DNA of 64,000 nt from an uncultured Burkholderiales bacterium (GTDB lineage Bacteria; Pseudomonadota; Gammaproteobacteria; Burkholderiales; Thiobacillaceae), in the NCBI GenBank assembly GCA_938038385.1, contig CALHRD010000022.1, forward strand, positions 1-64,000. The letters run 5' to 3'. Below the pieces are notes generated by a model. That model did no database searches, had not been told where the DNA came from, and saw only the letters and a program-made list of their open reading frames with translations. Position 1 is the first letter of the stretch. Each line of letters begins with the position of its first letter. Shown here piece after piece: positions 21,295 through 29,246 of this stretch. Both the position numbers and the translations under genes were made by a program.

Positions 21295-22752
21295 ATGCAC
21301 AGACTGGCGCCCATCCTGCACGTGCTGGGCCTGATCGTCATGGTCTTCGGGCTGTCCATGCTCCTTCCCCTGACCGTCTCGCTGGTGCAGGCCGACGCTG
21401 CCCAGCGCGCCTATGACGAGGCGCTGGCCATCACCCTGGTCAGCGGTCTGTTGCTCTGGCTCCTCTCCCGACGCCACTACCGAGAGATGCGCAGCCGCGA
21501 CGGTTTTCTGCTGGTGGTGCTGGTCTGGTCCATCCTGCCGCTGTTCGCCTCCCTGCCCCTCATGTTCTACCTGCCGGACCTCAGTTTCACCGATGCCTAC
21601 TTCGAGGCCATGTCCGGACTCACGGCCACCGGTTCCACGGTGCTCGCCGGGCTGGACGACCTGCCCAAATCGCTCAACCTGTGGCGCACGCAGCTACACT
21701 GGCTGGGCGGCATGGGGGTGATCGTGCTGGCGGTGGCCATCCTGCCCCTGCTGGGTGTGGGCGGCCGGCAGATGTTCAAGGCCGAGGTGCCGACCCCGAT
21801 GAAGGACACCAAGCTCACGCCGCGCATGACCGAGACGGCCAAGGGGCTGTGGCTGGTGTACATCCTGCTCACCGCGGCCTGTCTGCTCTCCTACCACCTG
21901 GCCGGGATGCAATGGCTGGATGCCCTGATCCACGCCTTCAGCACCATGGCCCTGGGCGGCTTTTCGTCCTATGACGCCAGCCTGGGCCACTTCGACTCGG
22001 TGGCGCTGGAGGTGGTCACCATGGTCTTCGCCCTCCTGGCGGCGATGAACTTCGCCAGTCACTTCCTCTTCCTGCGCAGCCGCAGCTTCCGGGTCTATCT
22101 GGCCGATGCCGAGATCCGCGTCTTTCTGAGCGTGGTCCTGGCGAGCTGCCTGGGGATAGCCATGTACCTGTGGGCCAAGGACATCTATCTCGATTTCCCG
22201 AGTGCCCTGCGCTATGCGGCCTTCAATACCATTTCGCTCGCCACCTCCCTGGGCTACGTCAACGACGACTACAACGCCTGGCCCTACTTCGCCGCCCTGT
22301 GGATGCTGTTCCTGGGCAGCTTCGCCGCCTGCTCCGGCTCCACCGGCGGCGGCATCAAGATGATGCGCGCCAAGCTGCTCTACAAGCAGCTGTATCGGGA
22401 ACTGATCAAGCTCATGCACCCCAACGCGCAGACCCCCACCAAGCTGGGCGAGCACGTGGTACCCAACAAGATCATCTTCGCGGTGCTGGCCTACTTCTTC
22501 GTCTATGTGGCCAGCATCGTCATCTTCACCCTGGCCCTGGCCGCCTCCGGGCTGGACGTCTTCACCGCCTTCACCGCGGTGGTGGCCACCCTCAACAACA
22601 CCGGCCCAGGGCTGGGCCAGGTCGGCCCGGCGACCAACTTTGCCGTGCTGAACGATTTCCAGACCTGGGTCTGCACCCTGGCCATGCTCATGGGGCGGCT
22701 GGAACTCTTCACTCTGTTGGTGGTTCTGATGCCTGCATTCTGGAGAAAGTAG
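21295..22752 (+). CDS. trkH: Trk potassium transporter membrane subunit TrkH
   Basis: A 485-residue integral membrane protein of the SKT superfamily with about ten predicted membrane spans. Selectivity-filter-like pore loops include MSGLTATGSTVL, FSTMALGGFSSYDAS and FNTISLATSLGY, and the fourth NNTGPGLGQVGP. It carries out potassium uptake together with TrkA. It closes the plus-strand series; the region after it holds a dispersed repeat. Confidence 0.96.
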   Translation: MHRLAPILHVLGLIVMVFGLSMLLPLTVSLVQADAAQRAYDEALAITLVSGLLLWLLSRRHYREMRSRDGFLLVVLVWSILPLFASLPLMFYLPDLSFTDAYFEAMSGLTATGSTVLAGLDDLPKSLNLWRTQLHWLGGMGVIVLAVAILPLLGVGGRQMFKAEVPTPMKDTKLTPRMTETAKGLWLVYILLTAACLLSYHLAGMQWLDALIHAFSTMALGGFSSYDASLGHFDSVALEVVTMVFALLAAMNFASHFLFLRSRSFRVYLADAEIRVFLSVVLASCLGIAMYLWAKDIYLDFPSALRYAAFNTISLATSLGYVNDDYNAWPYFAALWMLFLGSFAACSGSTGGGIKMMRAKLLYKQLYRELIKLMHPNAQTPTKLGEHVVPNKIIFAVLAYFFVYVASIVIFTLALAASGLDVFTAFTAVVATLNNTGPGLGQVGPATNFAVLNDFQTWVCTLAMLMGRLELFTLLVVLMPAFWRK

Positions 22753-22917
22753 GATGGAACGACCCCCGACTCACTGCGTTCATCGCCCCCCGCATGGGCG
22801 GTCGGTACGCTTGGGGCGACCCGGCGCGTACCAGGATGAAACGACCCCCTGACTCGCTACGCTCGTTTCCCCCCGAGGGGGTGGTCAGTTCCTTCGGAAC
22901 GGCCGTGCGGAACTGAC
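22751..22917. repeat. dispersed 84-bp repeat (22833-22917) with a degenerate tandem copy before it
   Basis: Bases 22833-22916 match the reverse complement of 53624-53707 at 81 of 84 positions. The unit contains a GTCAGTTCC/GGAACTGAC inverted repeat and a CCCCCCGAGGGGG palindrome. A diverged copy of the same unit seems to precede it (22751-22832), starting with a similar AGGATG-AACGACCCC sequence. The repeat ends exactly at the start codon of the next gene. It is probably a non-autonomous repeat family of this genome. Confidence 0.8.
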
Positions 22918-23247
22918 ATGGCTGCCTTGGAGACCTTCGAAAACATGCTTGCCCAGGGCCGGGACAATGCCCTGCTGCGCTATTCACTGGGCAACGAATA
23001 CCTCAAGGCGACTCGACCCGCAGAGGCCGTCGTGCATCTGCGCCAGGCGGTCAGGCAGGATCCGCGCTACTCCGCCGCCTGGAAGCTTTTGGGTCGGGCG
23101 CTCGCCGAGACGGGGGCACTCGCCGATGCGCTGGCGGCCTATCGTGAAGGCATCGCCGCGGCCGAGGCCAAGGGCGACATCCAGGCCGCCAAGGAGATGA
23201 AGGTGTTCGCGCGGCGTATCGAGAAGCAGCTCACGCCAGGTGGATGA
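22918..23247 (+). CDS. tetratricopeptide-repeat protein
   Basis: A 109-residue protein with about two to three TPR units (ALLRYSLGNEYLKATRPAEAVVHLRQAVRQDP; SAAWKLLGRALAETGALADALAAYREGIAAAEAKGD). No signal peptide is seen, so it is probably a cytoplasmic protein-interaction adaptor. It follows a dispersed repeat that supplies the upstream sequence. Its specific partner cannot be read from the context. It may be co-transcribed with yggX, 61 nt downstream. Confidence 0.85.
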   Translation: MAALETFENMLAQGRDNALLRYSLGNEYLKATRPAEAVVHLRQAVRQDPRYSAAWKLLGRALAETGALADALAAYREGIAAAEAKGDIQAAKEMKVFARRIEKQLTPGG

Positions 23248-23308
23248 CGCCGCCAGGGCCTTGGGCTAACATCGACCACATCGTCTGTTTTTCCAGGAGT
23301 GACCGACC

Positions 23309-23578
23309 ATGGCACGCATGGTGCAATGCATCAAACTGGGCCGCGAGGCCGAAGGCATGGACTTCCCCCCCTACCCGGGCGAGTTGGGCAAGCGGATCTA
23401 CGACAGCGTCTCCAAGGAGGCGTGGGCGGGCTGGATCCGGCTGCAGACCATGATCATCAACGAGAACCGGCTCAACCTGGCCGACGCCCAGCACCGCAAA
23501 TACCTGATGGAGCAGGCCGAGAAATATTTCTTCGGCGAGGGCGTGGGCGCGCCGCAGGGCTTCGTCCCGACCCGGTGA
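23309..23578 (+). CDS. yggX: YggX family Fe(II)-trafficking / oxidative damage protection protein
   Basis: An 89-residue YggX protein opening with the family signature [28 protein letters not shown], including the conserved cysteine at residue 7. In enterobacteria YggX limits oxidative damage to Fe-S clusters and DNA. Full length, with GGAGTGACC upstream of the ATG as ribosome binding site. ubiE starts 8 nt after the stop. Confidence 0.95.
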   Translation: MARMVQCIKLGREAEGMDFPPYPGELGKRIYDSVSKEAWAGWIRLQTMIINENRLNLADAQHRKYLMEQAEKYFFGEGVGAPQGFVPTR

Positions 23579-23586
23579 AGTCCGCC

Positions 23587-24324
23587 ATGCCCGATCCCAC
23601 CGTCGACTTCGGCTACCAGACCGTTCCGGAACACGAGAAGGCCAGGCGCGTGGCCGAGGTGTTCCATTCGGTGGCCGACCGCTACGACGTGATGAACGAC
23701 TTCATGTCGCTGGGTCTGCATCGCCTGTGGAAACACTTCATGGCCGGTCAGGCGGCCCTGCGGCCGGGCATGCGTTGCCTGGACATCGCTGGCGGTACGG
23801 GCGACATCGCACGGCTACTGGCCGACGGCGTCGGCGCAACGGGTGAGGTCTGGCTGACCGACATCAACGGCTCCATGCTGGCCGTGGGCCGCGACCGCAT
23901 GCTCGACGAGGGCCGGCTGCTGCCCTGCGCGCAGTGCGACGCCGAACGTCTCCCCTTCCCTGCCGACTGCTTCGACCGTGTCACCGTGGCCTTCGGCCTC
24001 AGGAACATGACGCACAAGGACGTGGCGCTGCGCGAGATGCTGCGCGTGCTCAAACCGGGCGGCAAACTGCTGGTGCTGGAGTTCTCCCGCGTGGCCAGGC
24101 CGCTGGCGCCGCTCTATGACCTGTATTCCTTCCAGGTCCTGCCCAGGATGGGGCAACTGGTGGCCAAGGATGCGGCGAGCTACCGCTATCTGGCCGAGTC
24201 CATCCGCGTGCATCCCGACCAGGAGACCCTCAAGGCGATGCTGGAGCAGGCCGGCTTTTCCAGGGTGGACTATTTCAACCTCAGCCTGGGCGTGGTGGCC
24301 CTGCACACCGGCTACAAGCTCTGA
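23587..24324 (+). CDS. ubiE: ubiquinone/menaquinone C-methyltransferase UbiE
   Basis: A 245-residue SAM-dependent methyltransferase that C-methylates the quinone ring precursor. Motif I is [15 protein letters not shown]; family blocks include [21 protein letters not shown] near the N-terminus and [34 protein letters not shown]. The ATG at 23587 fits the family start ([18 protein letters not shown]). The gene ends 9 nt before the left att repeat, so the island begins directly behind it. Confidence 0.97.
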   Translation: MPDPTVDFGYQTVPEHEKARRVAEVFHSVADRYDVMNDFMSLGLHRLWKHFMAGQAALRPGMRCLDIAGGTGDIARLLADGVGATGEVWLTDINGSMLAVGRDRMLDEGRLLPCAQCDAERLPFPADCFDRVTVAFGLRNMTHKDVALREMLRVLKPGGKLLVLEFSRVARPLAPLYDLYSFQVLPRMGQLVAKDAASYRYLAESIRVHPDQETLKAMLEQAGFSRVDYFNLSLGVVALHTGYKL

Positions 24325-24333
24325 CGGAAGGGG

Positions 24334-24390
24334 TGGTGCGCGGGACGGGAATCGAACCCGTACACCCGAAGGTTCCGGATTTTAAGTCCG
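24334..24390. repeat. left attachment site (57-bp direct repeat, tRNA-Leu 3' fragment)
   Basis: This 57-bp block is identical to 51754-51810, from the anticodon-loop region to the encoded CCA of tRNA-Leu(UAA). The sequence after 24390 diverges from the tRNA, so this copy cannot encode a tRNA. It is the att site left by site-specific integration. Confidence 0.95.
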
Positions 24391-24494
24391 CCCAGACCCC
24401 GCATCGCCAGGGGCTTACGGCAGTGAAGCCTTTATAAATCAATCGGTTGGCTTACCCGTCGTTACCCCAGTTTACCGCAACCTACCTAATTCAG

Positions 24495-24512
24495 TGTGAC
24501 AAAATGTGACAA
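24495..24512 (+). promoter_or_regulatory. candidate integrase arm-type site, left end
   Basis: TGTGACAAAATGTGACAA, itself an imperfect tandem of TGTGACAA. The same 18-mer, with one mismatch (A to C) and the same orientation, occurs at 51676-51693 near the right end. Paired sites just inside both att repeats are typical of tyrosine-integrase arm binding. Role inferred. Confidence 0.5.
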
Positions 24513-24598
24513 GCAGGTGGTAACTGGTGACTGCTTTGTGTGCCCGGATTCGCCTGACCAGTAGCTACACATGACTCCCGAAAAAATGGAGTCATGGT

Positions 24599-24856
24599 AT
24601 GGAAAAACTGCTAACCCCTGCGGAACTCGCCCAGCTGCTGGGCGTGGCTGTGCAGACCATCTACAACCGGCTGCATGAAGGCCGACCGCTACCGCCCTGC
24701 GTCAGGATAGGGCGCTTGCCACGCTTCACTGATGTCGAGGCATGGCTCGCGGCTCTCCCGATGCAAAATCAGCCTGCTTCGCCGACTAAACGCCGGCCTG
24801 GACGTCCAACCAAAGCCGAGCAAATCGCTCGGCGCAATGCAAACCTCTACGCATAA
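24599..24856 (+). CDS. excisionase-like helix-turn-helix protein
   Basis: An 85-residue protein with an N-terminal MerR/AlpA-type winged HTH (LTPAELAQLLGVAVQTIYNRLHEGRPLPPCVRIGRLPRFTDVEAWLA) and a basic tail (SPTKRRPGRPTKAEQIARRN) with an AT-hook-like RPGRP. Such proteins act as recombination directionality factors or as island regulators. Its position 208 nt inside the left att site fits an excisionase. ATGGTATGG precedes the start; a GCCCCG/CGGGGC hairpin without a T-run lies downstream (24862-24881). Confidence 0.8.
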   Translation: MEKLLTPAELAQLLGVAVQTIYNRLHEGRPLPPCVRIGRLPRFTDVEAWLAALPMQNQPASPTKRRPGRPTKAEQIARRNANLYA

Positions 24857-25023
24857 ACCAAGCCCCGGCCAGTAACGGGGCATAGGACAACAGAGGCCCG
24901 TGCTAGTAGTTCAGAGAGCACGGCCGTCACTATGACGCACCCCACCAAGGGTGCGCACAATCAGGACATGCAGCAGCCCGCTTTACGCGGGAAGCCCTGT
25001 CAGCCGGGGCCGGAGACGGCCCC

Positions 25024-26448
25024 ATGCATGCACACGCACTTACACCATCGCAACTTGCCCTGGCACCCTATTGCCGGCCTGGGTTTGAGGCAGCGCAATA
25101 TCACGACGCCAGCCGCCCGGGCTACCTCGTTTTCGGTTATTCGACTGCCACCGGACGGCAGATAGCGCGCGACGCTTTCCGGCGGAAAGAAGCAGGCGAA
25201 CACTACGATGGATGGGAGCTCGGCGCCGGTTACCGCCAGCGGTCTCTCCCACTACGGGAGATGCCTCGTGTACTGGCTGACCCAGCCAGACATCTACCCA
25301 TCTCCGCTAACGACCCTGGTACCGATATCTGGGTTTCGCAAGGTGAATTCACCCGTCCCAACCGCCAAAAAATTAACCTGGCGCGCATCGCAGTGTGTTG
25401 GGTCGATATCGACTTGCGGCACGAAGGTGCACCCACCCGATTGTCCAGCCTGACACCCGACAAGGCTCTTGCACTAGTCCTGGCACGCATTGCCGAGAGG
25501 GGGTTGCCGCCCGCATCAATGGTGTTGTGGACCGGACGGGGGCTGTGCATTAAGTGGTATACGGATGTTCTGCCCAAAGCCGCCTATCCGCGATGGGCCG
25601 CCGCACAGGCAGCTCTGGTCGAGACTTTCGCAGACCTGGGTGCAGATGCGGCAGCTCGCGATGCATCCCGCATACTGCGTCTAGCAGGTACCTATAACAG
25701 TAAATCGGGCACGCTTTGCGAACCCATCTACGTAAATGAGTTTTTTGGCGAGGTACAGCGTACAGCGTTCGACGACATCGCTGACGCCGTGTTGCCATTT
25801 ACACGGCAGCAGTTGGCAGAGCTTCGCGCCAAACGCGCCGCAGCGGCAAAAGCGCGCAAACAGCGGCTGGCGAATCGCCTGATTGCCCTGGAGGGTAGCA
25901 GGCGGGCATCGGGTAATCTTCAAGCATTCAATCCTGTGCGCCTGGCATGGCTGCAGCTAGACGACTATCGAAAACTCGCCAGCCTGCGTGCGGTGGGGCA
26001 AAGGCCGGAGGGTTGGACAAATAGCCTGGTTTGGCTTGCCACCTCGGCACTGGCCGTGGCGGTGTGGGCTGACGCAGACCGCTGGGACAACGAACTGGCG
26101 TCCCTGTGCCGTGAACTTGCTCCACACTGGTCTGCGTCACGCATTGCCCAGGCAACATCCACTGTACGCAGTCGGATGCAGCAAATGTCGCAGGGTATGT
26201 GGGTCGACTGGCAGGGGAAAAAGCGCCCGCCGGTATACACGCCGCGGCACTCGACCATCCTCCAGCAATTGGGTGTGACTGACGCCGAGGCTGAACAGCT
26301 GTTCGTAATCATCCCAAATGACCTAGCCCGCGAGCGAGACCGCCTTCGGCAGCACGAGCGTCGCCGCGGCATGGGTGTGCCGACACGGCAACAATGGCTG
26401 GAATCGCATGAGCAGCGCAGGGCCCACGCGCGGCTGTTGCGGGCATAA
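25024..26448 (+). CDS. primase-like (AEP superfamily) replication protein of the island
   Basis: A 474-residue protein that I read as an archaeo-eukaryotic-primase-like replication protein. The catalytic hhDhD-type motif is CWVDIDL (Asp128, Asp130), followed by the glycine turn WTGRGLCIKW and the conserved ARDASRILRLAGTYN block (211-225), as in RepB/RepA-type plasmid primases. The C-terminal half is helical, with a region near 340-400 that may be a DNA-binding or helicase-docking domain. No helicase motif is seen. It probably primes replication of the excised island. It has no close operon partner downstream. Family assignment is by motif only. Confidence 0.65.
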   Translation: MHAHALTPSQLALAPYCRPGFEAAQYHDASRPGYLVFGYSTATGRQIARDAFRRKEAGEHYDGWELGAGYRQRSLPLREMPRVLADPARHLPISANDPGTDIWVSQGEFTRPNRQKINLARIAVCWVDIDLRHEGAPTRLSSLTPDKALALVLARIAERGLPPASMVLWTGRGLCIKWYTDVLPKAAYPRWAAAQAALVETFADLGADAAARDASRILRLAGTYNSKSGTLCEPIYVNEFFGEVQRTAFDDIADAVLPFTRQQLAELRAKRAAAAKARKQRLANRLIALEGSRRASGNLQAFNPVRLAWLQLDDYRKLASLRAVGQRPEGWTNSLVWLATSALAVAVWADADRWDNELASLCRELAPHWSASRIAQATSTVRSRMQQMSQGMWVDWQGKKRPPVYTPRHSTILQQLGVTDAEAEQLFVIIPNDLARERDRLRQHERRRGMGVPTRQQWLESHEQRRAHARLLRA

Positions 26449-26901
26449 GGCAAGACTTGGCGGGAAATTGCTCAAGCCTGTGACTATCCTTCCGCTGACG
26501 CGGCGCGGGTGGCGGTTGCCTAGTATAGGACAGCGAAAAAGCCCGTCCGTATATCTGATTGGACGGAGTCCCCCAATCGGTTCCCTTGGAACCAATGCCG
26601 ACCGGTAGGGAGGCGGGGAGGTTAAGTCTTGGCAAGGTGTTAGATATCCGGCTTGAGCCACCCCCTCCTATCCGTTACGGGCAACACCCTAGGGATGGCC
26701 CCTATTTTCTGATGCGCTAGGGAAATGGTCTATGAAAATCTATTTGTTAGGGGATTGTGTCCCGGTTACCAATCGTGGCTAGTGAACACATGGGCTGTTC
26801 TAAGACAACATCCACCGAGAGTGTGACTATATAGCTGTGAGACTGTTGTCTCTGGCCATCCAGTTCGGGATGGCTAAAACTTTTTTAAGGAGTGTTTTCA
26901 A
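26449..26901. other. non-coding stretch with hairpins
   Basis: No convincing gene is seen in 453 nt. The stretch holds a CCGTCC/GGACGG hairpin (about 26540-26565) and, near its end, GCCATCC-AGTTCG-GGATGGC (26855-26874) followed by TAAAAC and six T residues at 26881-26886. The T-run merges into the AAGGAG ribosome binding site of the next small ORF, so this may be a terminator or attenuator. An antisense 81-codon ORF here looks spurious. Confidence 0.4.
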
Positions 26902-27048
26902 ATGACTTTTTTCTATGTTCGTGTTTCGGACGAGAATCTGCCTGTGATTATGGCTGGCTTGGGTAGCATAAATACGCTGGGTGAACGCTTTGATGCAATA
27001 CTTCGGCGTTTTGATGCCATTTTCGAATACTATAAAGACTCGGTTTAG
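26902..27048 (+). CDS. small 48-residue ORF with strong ribosome binding site
   Basis: An ATG at 26902 follows AAGGAG (26887-26892) at 9 nt. The product is 48 residues (starts MTFFYVRVSDENLPVIMAGL, ends FEYYKDSV), with no membrane span and mixed acidic/basic composition. It precedes the 27067 HTH gene by 18 nt and may be co-transcribed. I do not recognise the family. The good ribosome binding site and normal codon use support it as real. Confidence 0.45.
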   Translation: MTFFYVRVSDENLPVIMAGLGSINTLGERFDAILRRFDAIFEYYKDSV

Positions 27049-27066
27049 AAAAAATATGAAGCACAC

Positions 27067-27555
27067 ATGCAAAGATTGCTCTCTGCATGTTGGGACTGCG
27101 ATAACGCTCCAGATTGGCTAAACATCTGGTTCTCTACGCAACTTGATATAGCAGAAGACTATGGGGTCGCCCTTGAAGAGGTGCTGGAAAGAGATGCCAT
27201 GCTAGGGATGATTTATGATGCGCCGTGGCCAGAAAACTATGTTCTTGAGGAGCTGGTGTCCAGGCAAATAGTGGAGCTCTTCGACCCGACCATTGATAGT
27301 TCGAAACTTTCATCCATGAATCTCATGGAACTTCGTGAGAACGCGGGAATAAGTCAAGATGAGGCTGCGCGTTACGTTGGAGTGCCATTGCATCAGTGGA
27401 TAAAGTGGGAGAATAAAGAGGAGGAGGTGCTGGAGTGTTATCAGTGGGCCGTCCACGCAATCTCCACTCCTTCAGCATGGAGAGAAATTTGCCATATCAG
27501 ATTTTCACAAAGGGGTGCCGCCGGCACCGCAGCAAGTGACGTTATTGCTTCTTAA
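27067..27555 (+). CDS. Xre-like HTH protein of unknown role
   Basis: A 162-residue protein. The N-terminal 85 residues are acidic and unrecognised (WLNIWFSTQLDIAEDYGVALEEVLERDAM). Residues 90-140 form a likely Cro/CI-type HTH (NLMELRENAGISQDEAARYVGVPLHQWIKWENKEEE). It is probably a small island regulator. It has lower GC than neighbouring chromosomal genes, in line with foreign origin. No strong Shine-Dalgarno is seen before the ATG; translation may be coupled to the small ORF before it. Confidence 0.6.
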   Translation: MQRLLSACWDCDNAPDWLNIWFSTQLDIAEDYGVALEEVLERDAMLGMIYDAPWPENYVLEELVSRQIVELFDPTIDSSKLSSMNLMELRENAGISQDEAARYVGVPLHQWIKWENKEEEVLECYQWAVHAISTPSAWREICHIRFSQRGAAGTAASDVIAS

Positions 27556-27837
27556 ACTCTGAGGCAAAGTGGAATAGTCACAAAGCCGGACAGGTTTGCC
27601 CGCCCGAGGTGTCAGGCCAGCGGCGGGTAAGTCTGTTAGGCGGTTTCTATTTCTCGGTGCATCCGACTTGGCAGGAGACGCAAGTGGCATACTAGGCAGA
27701 GACTACGAGTATAAGTTCGCGTGGGGTGTGTCGATTATGCAGGCCGTGGCAAATCAGCTATAGTCAATGTAAAGTTACCTTTCGTAGGCGGAAGGTGGCC
27801 CATCTTGCATAGTCGCCAATGACATTTTTATATTGAT

Positions 27838-28160
27838 GTTGGTATCTGGCTTTTCTCCTCGGCCTATCACCCATCAGCGGGTGGGTTGTACCTGTAACTA
27901 CGGAGAAAAGCATGTCAATATCCCCTTCTTGACTGTTCACTATCCACACGGCATCGGGTATCGTTTTCGTAGTTGAAGCAAGCAATGCCCATGAAGCAAG
28001 ACTGCACGCCCAAGACCCCCGCATTAGCAGCGCTATTAGCCGCATGCTACAGCAAGCATTGTCGACGGTCGTCGGGGTTGAGCCCATCCGCGGGTCAAAG
28101 CACACCGTTAAAAAGCTCCGTTTTCAGCGAAGACTTCTTCAGCTATTCAGCCAGAAATGA
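27838..28160 (+). pseudogene. possible decayed ORF interrupted by an in-frame stop
   Basis: One plus-strand frame reads as protein-like sequence across an internal TGA at 27930. The downstream part (FVVEASNAHEARLHAQDPR then ISSAISRMLQQALSTVVG, ending LFQRRLLQLFSQK-like) has ordinary amino-acid composition and stops at 28158-28160, just before a GGGGGGC/GCCCCCC hairpin (28164-28182). No start codon with a ribosome binding site was found. The family is unknown; chance is not excluded. Confidence 0.22.
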
Positions 28161-28714
28161 GATGGGGGGCGCGAGGCCCCCCGAGAATCAGAATCAGCTC
28201 CAGTGCCCTGGAAGCTGCTCCGATGCCATCTTTTACGCCATCCCTGGCGTACTCCATGCACGCTGCCAACGCACATGGGGAAGCTACTACCGAGTCGCCC
28301 TGCCACAGGCTCACTCACCTTTCGACAGCTCCCACCTTTCGGTACTCCCTCAGACTTACAGCCCGTCAGCCTTCGGTTTCAGACCCTACTCAGCAAGTCT
28401 CCCCCGCTTCCGGTTACACGCATTGCCTATGCGTCCGGTTCAGCGGTTCCCACGTTATACGACAGTGCCAGTGTTTAGCATGCACGCTCCAATTGCAGGA
28501 TGTTCTAGCGGATCTTCCGCTTCACCCCTACTGCGTTACGCAGTAACAGGCTTTCGGGTTCCCAGGATTCCAAGACGGATACCCTACCCCCTGCAATTTT
28601 CATCACGTCAGGCTTGGCCAGTCTTCCCAGCCACATGCATCACACCCCCCAAGCAACTTCAAGAGTCGCCTTATCCGGTTAAGCTATCAGCGCTGGTTGT
28701 GGCTTGCGCCACAC
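28160..28714 (-). ncRNA. candidate structured RNA, possibly the 5' part of a group II intron
   Basis: Read on the minus strand from 28714, the sequence starts GTGTGGCGCAAGCCAC, a GUGYG-like start with an immediate GNRA-loop hairpin. It goes on with many GAAA-capped stems (GGGAACCCGAAAGCC, GAGGGAGTACCGAAAGG, GCTGTCGAAAGGTGAG). This is the style of group II intron domains I-III. No domain V consensus and no reverse transcriptase gene were found, so it would be truncated, or a different large RNA. Inference from pattern only. Confidence 0.3.
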
Positions 28715-28854
28715 CCGAGCGGGTGCGCTAGTTCTCCCTTGCACCCCTCGCACATTTCTGTGCGCTCAGCAGCCTCCGGCGGGTCATCGGTTGTACGGTC
28801 TCCCGCACCCCCGAGGCAGGCCTTTACCTGCTCATCCGTCGTCAGGAACATCAT
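28687..28854 (-). CDS. possible 55-residue cysteine-containing small protein
   Basis: A minus-strand ORF from ATG at 28854 to TGA at 28687 encodes MMFLTTDEQVKACLGGAG and ends with a cysteine cluster, CEGCKGELAHPLGCGASHN, which might bind a metal. The ribosome binding site is weak. Its 3' end runs into the start of the candidate structured RNA, so it may instead be a truncated upstream exon. Unrecognised family. Confidence 0.25.
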   Translation of the reverse strand: MMFLTTDEQVKACLGGAGDRTTDDPPEAAERTEMCEGCKGELAHPLGCGASHNQR

Positions 28855-28895
28855 GACATTTCCGTCCCGCGTCCGTTTCCGTGTCGCCCAATCCC

Positions 28896-29067
28896 TTCAC
28901 CCGTAGGTGAATCGGGTCGAAGGGGGCATTGCAGCCCCCAGCGCCCGGTTGTTTGCCGCACCAGCTCGATTAAAAGCATGCGGCTTCCGCTGTCTGGGTC
29001 GGTTGGCAGCCGACCTTAGGTCCTATCCAGGACACGGTGAAGCTCGGTCGGGTTGGCAGCCCCGACC
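28896..29067. repeat. cluster of strong stem-loops, two with the same TTGGCAG loop
   Basis: In 172 nt there are TTCACC-CGTA-GGTGAA (28896-28911), GGGGGC-ATTGCA-GCCCCC (28922-28939), GGTCGG-TTGGCAG-CCGACC (28997-29015) and GGTCGGG-TTGGCAGC-CCCGACC (29046-29067). The last two are near-copies with a conserved loop. A weaker CCCC-ATAA-GGGG hairpin follows near 29082. Such spacing suggests protein-binding hairpins, an origin, or RNA structure. Confidence 0.55.
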
Positions 29068-29246
29068 AAGTTTGTCCTCCCCCCATAAGGGGATTCTGGC
29101 AGGGCTGCGCCCACGTGTTGGCATCACGCTGGCTTCATCACAGTGTAGCGATGACTGGGCGACGCCAAGGATTCGCCGGGGGGTGGCTATACACAGGTGC
29201 ACAGGATGGCTGTGCATTTCTACAAGACATTTTCATGGAGAAAATA

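Larger units (their letters stand above)
27556..29246. other. 1.7-kb largely non-coding, stem-loop-rich region
   Basis: No well-supported protein gene is seen over 1.7 kb. The longest open frame (27973-28731, plus) has a Pro/Ser/Arg-rich composition with no domain and is probably not coding. The region holds a possible broken ORF (27838-28160), a possible structured RNA on the minus strand (28160-28714) and a cluster of strong hairpins (28896-29067). It might be a replication or transfer origin, or a large RNA. Confidence 0.5.

Noticed and set aside
24334-24424. Second tRNA-Leu gene at the left end
   Set aside because: Only the 3' 57 nt match; after 24390 the acceptor and D-arm partner sequences are missing, so it is an att fragment.
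26827-27072. 81-codon minus-strand ORF
   Set aside because: Antisense to the small ORF with a good ribosome binding site; itself lacks one and has no recognisable feature.
27973-28731. 252-codon plus-strand ORF in the island
   Set aside because: Pro/Ser/Arg-rich composition, no ribosome binding site, no domain; it overlaps DNA that looks like structured RNA on the other strand.
28896-29067. CRISPR array
   Set aside because: The repeated units are two hairpins of differing length with no regular repeat-spacer pattern, and no cas genes are seen.
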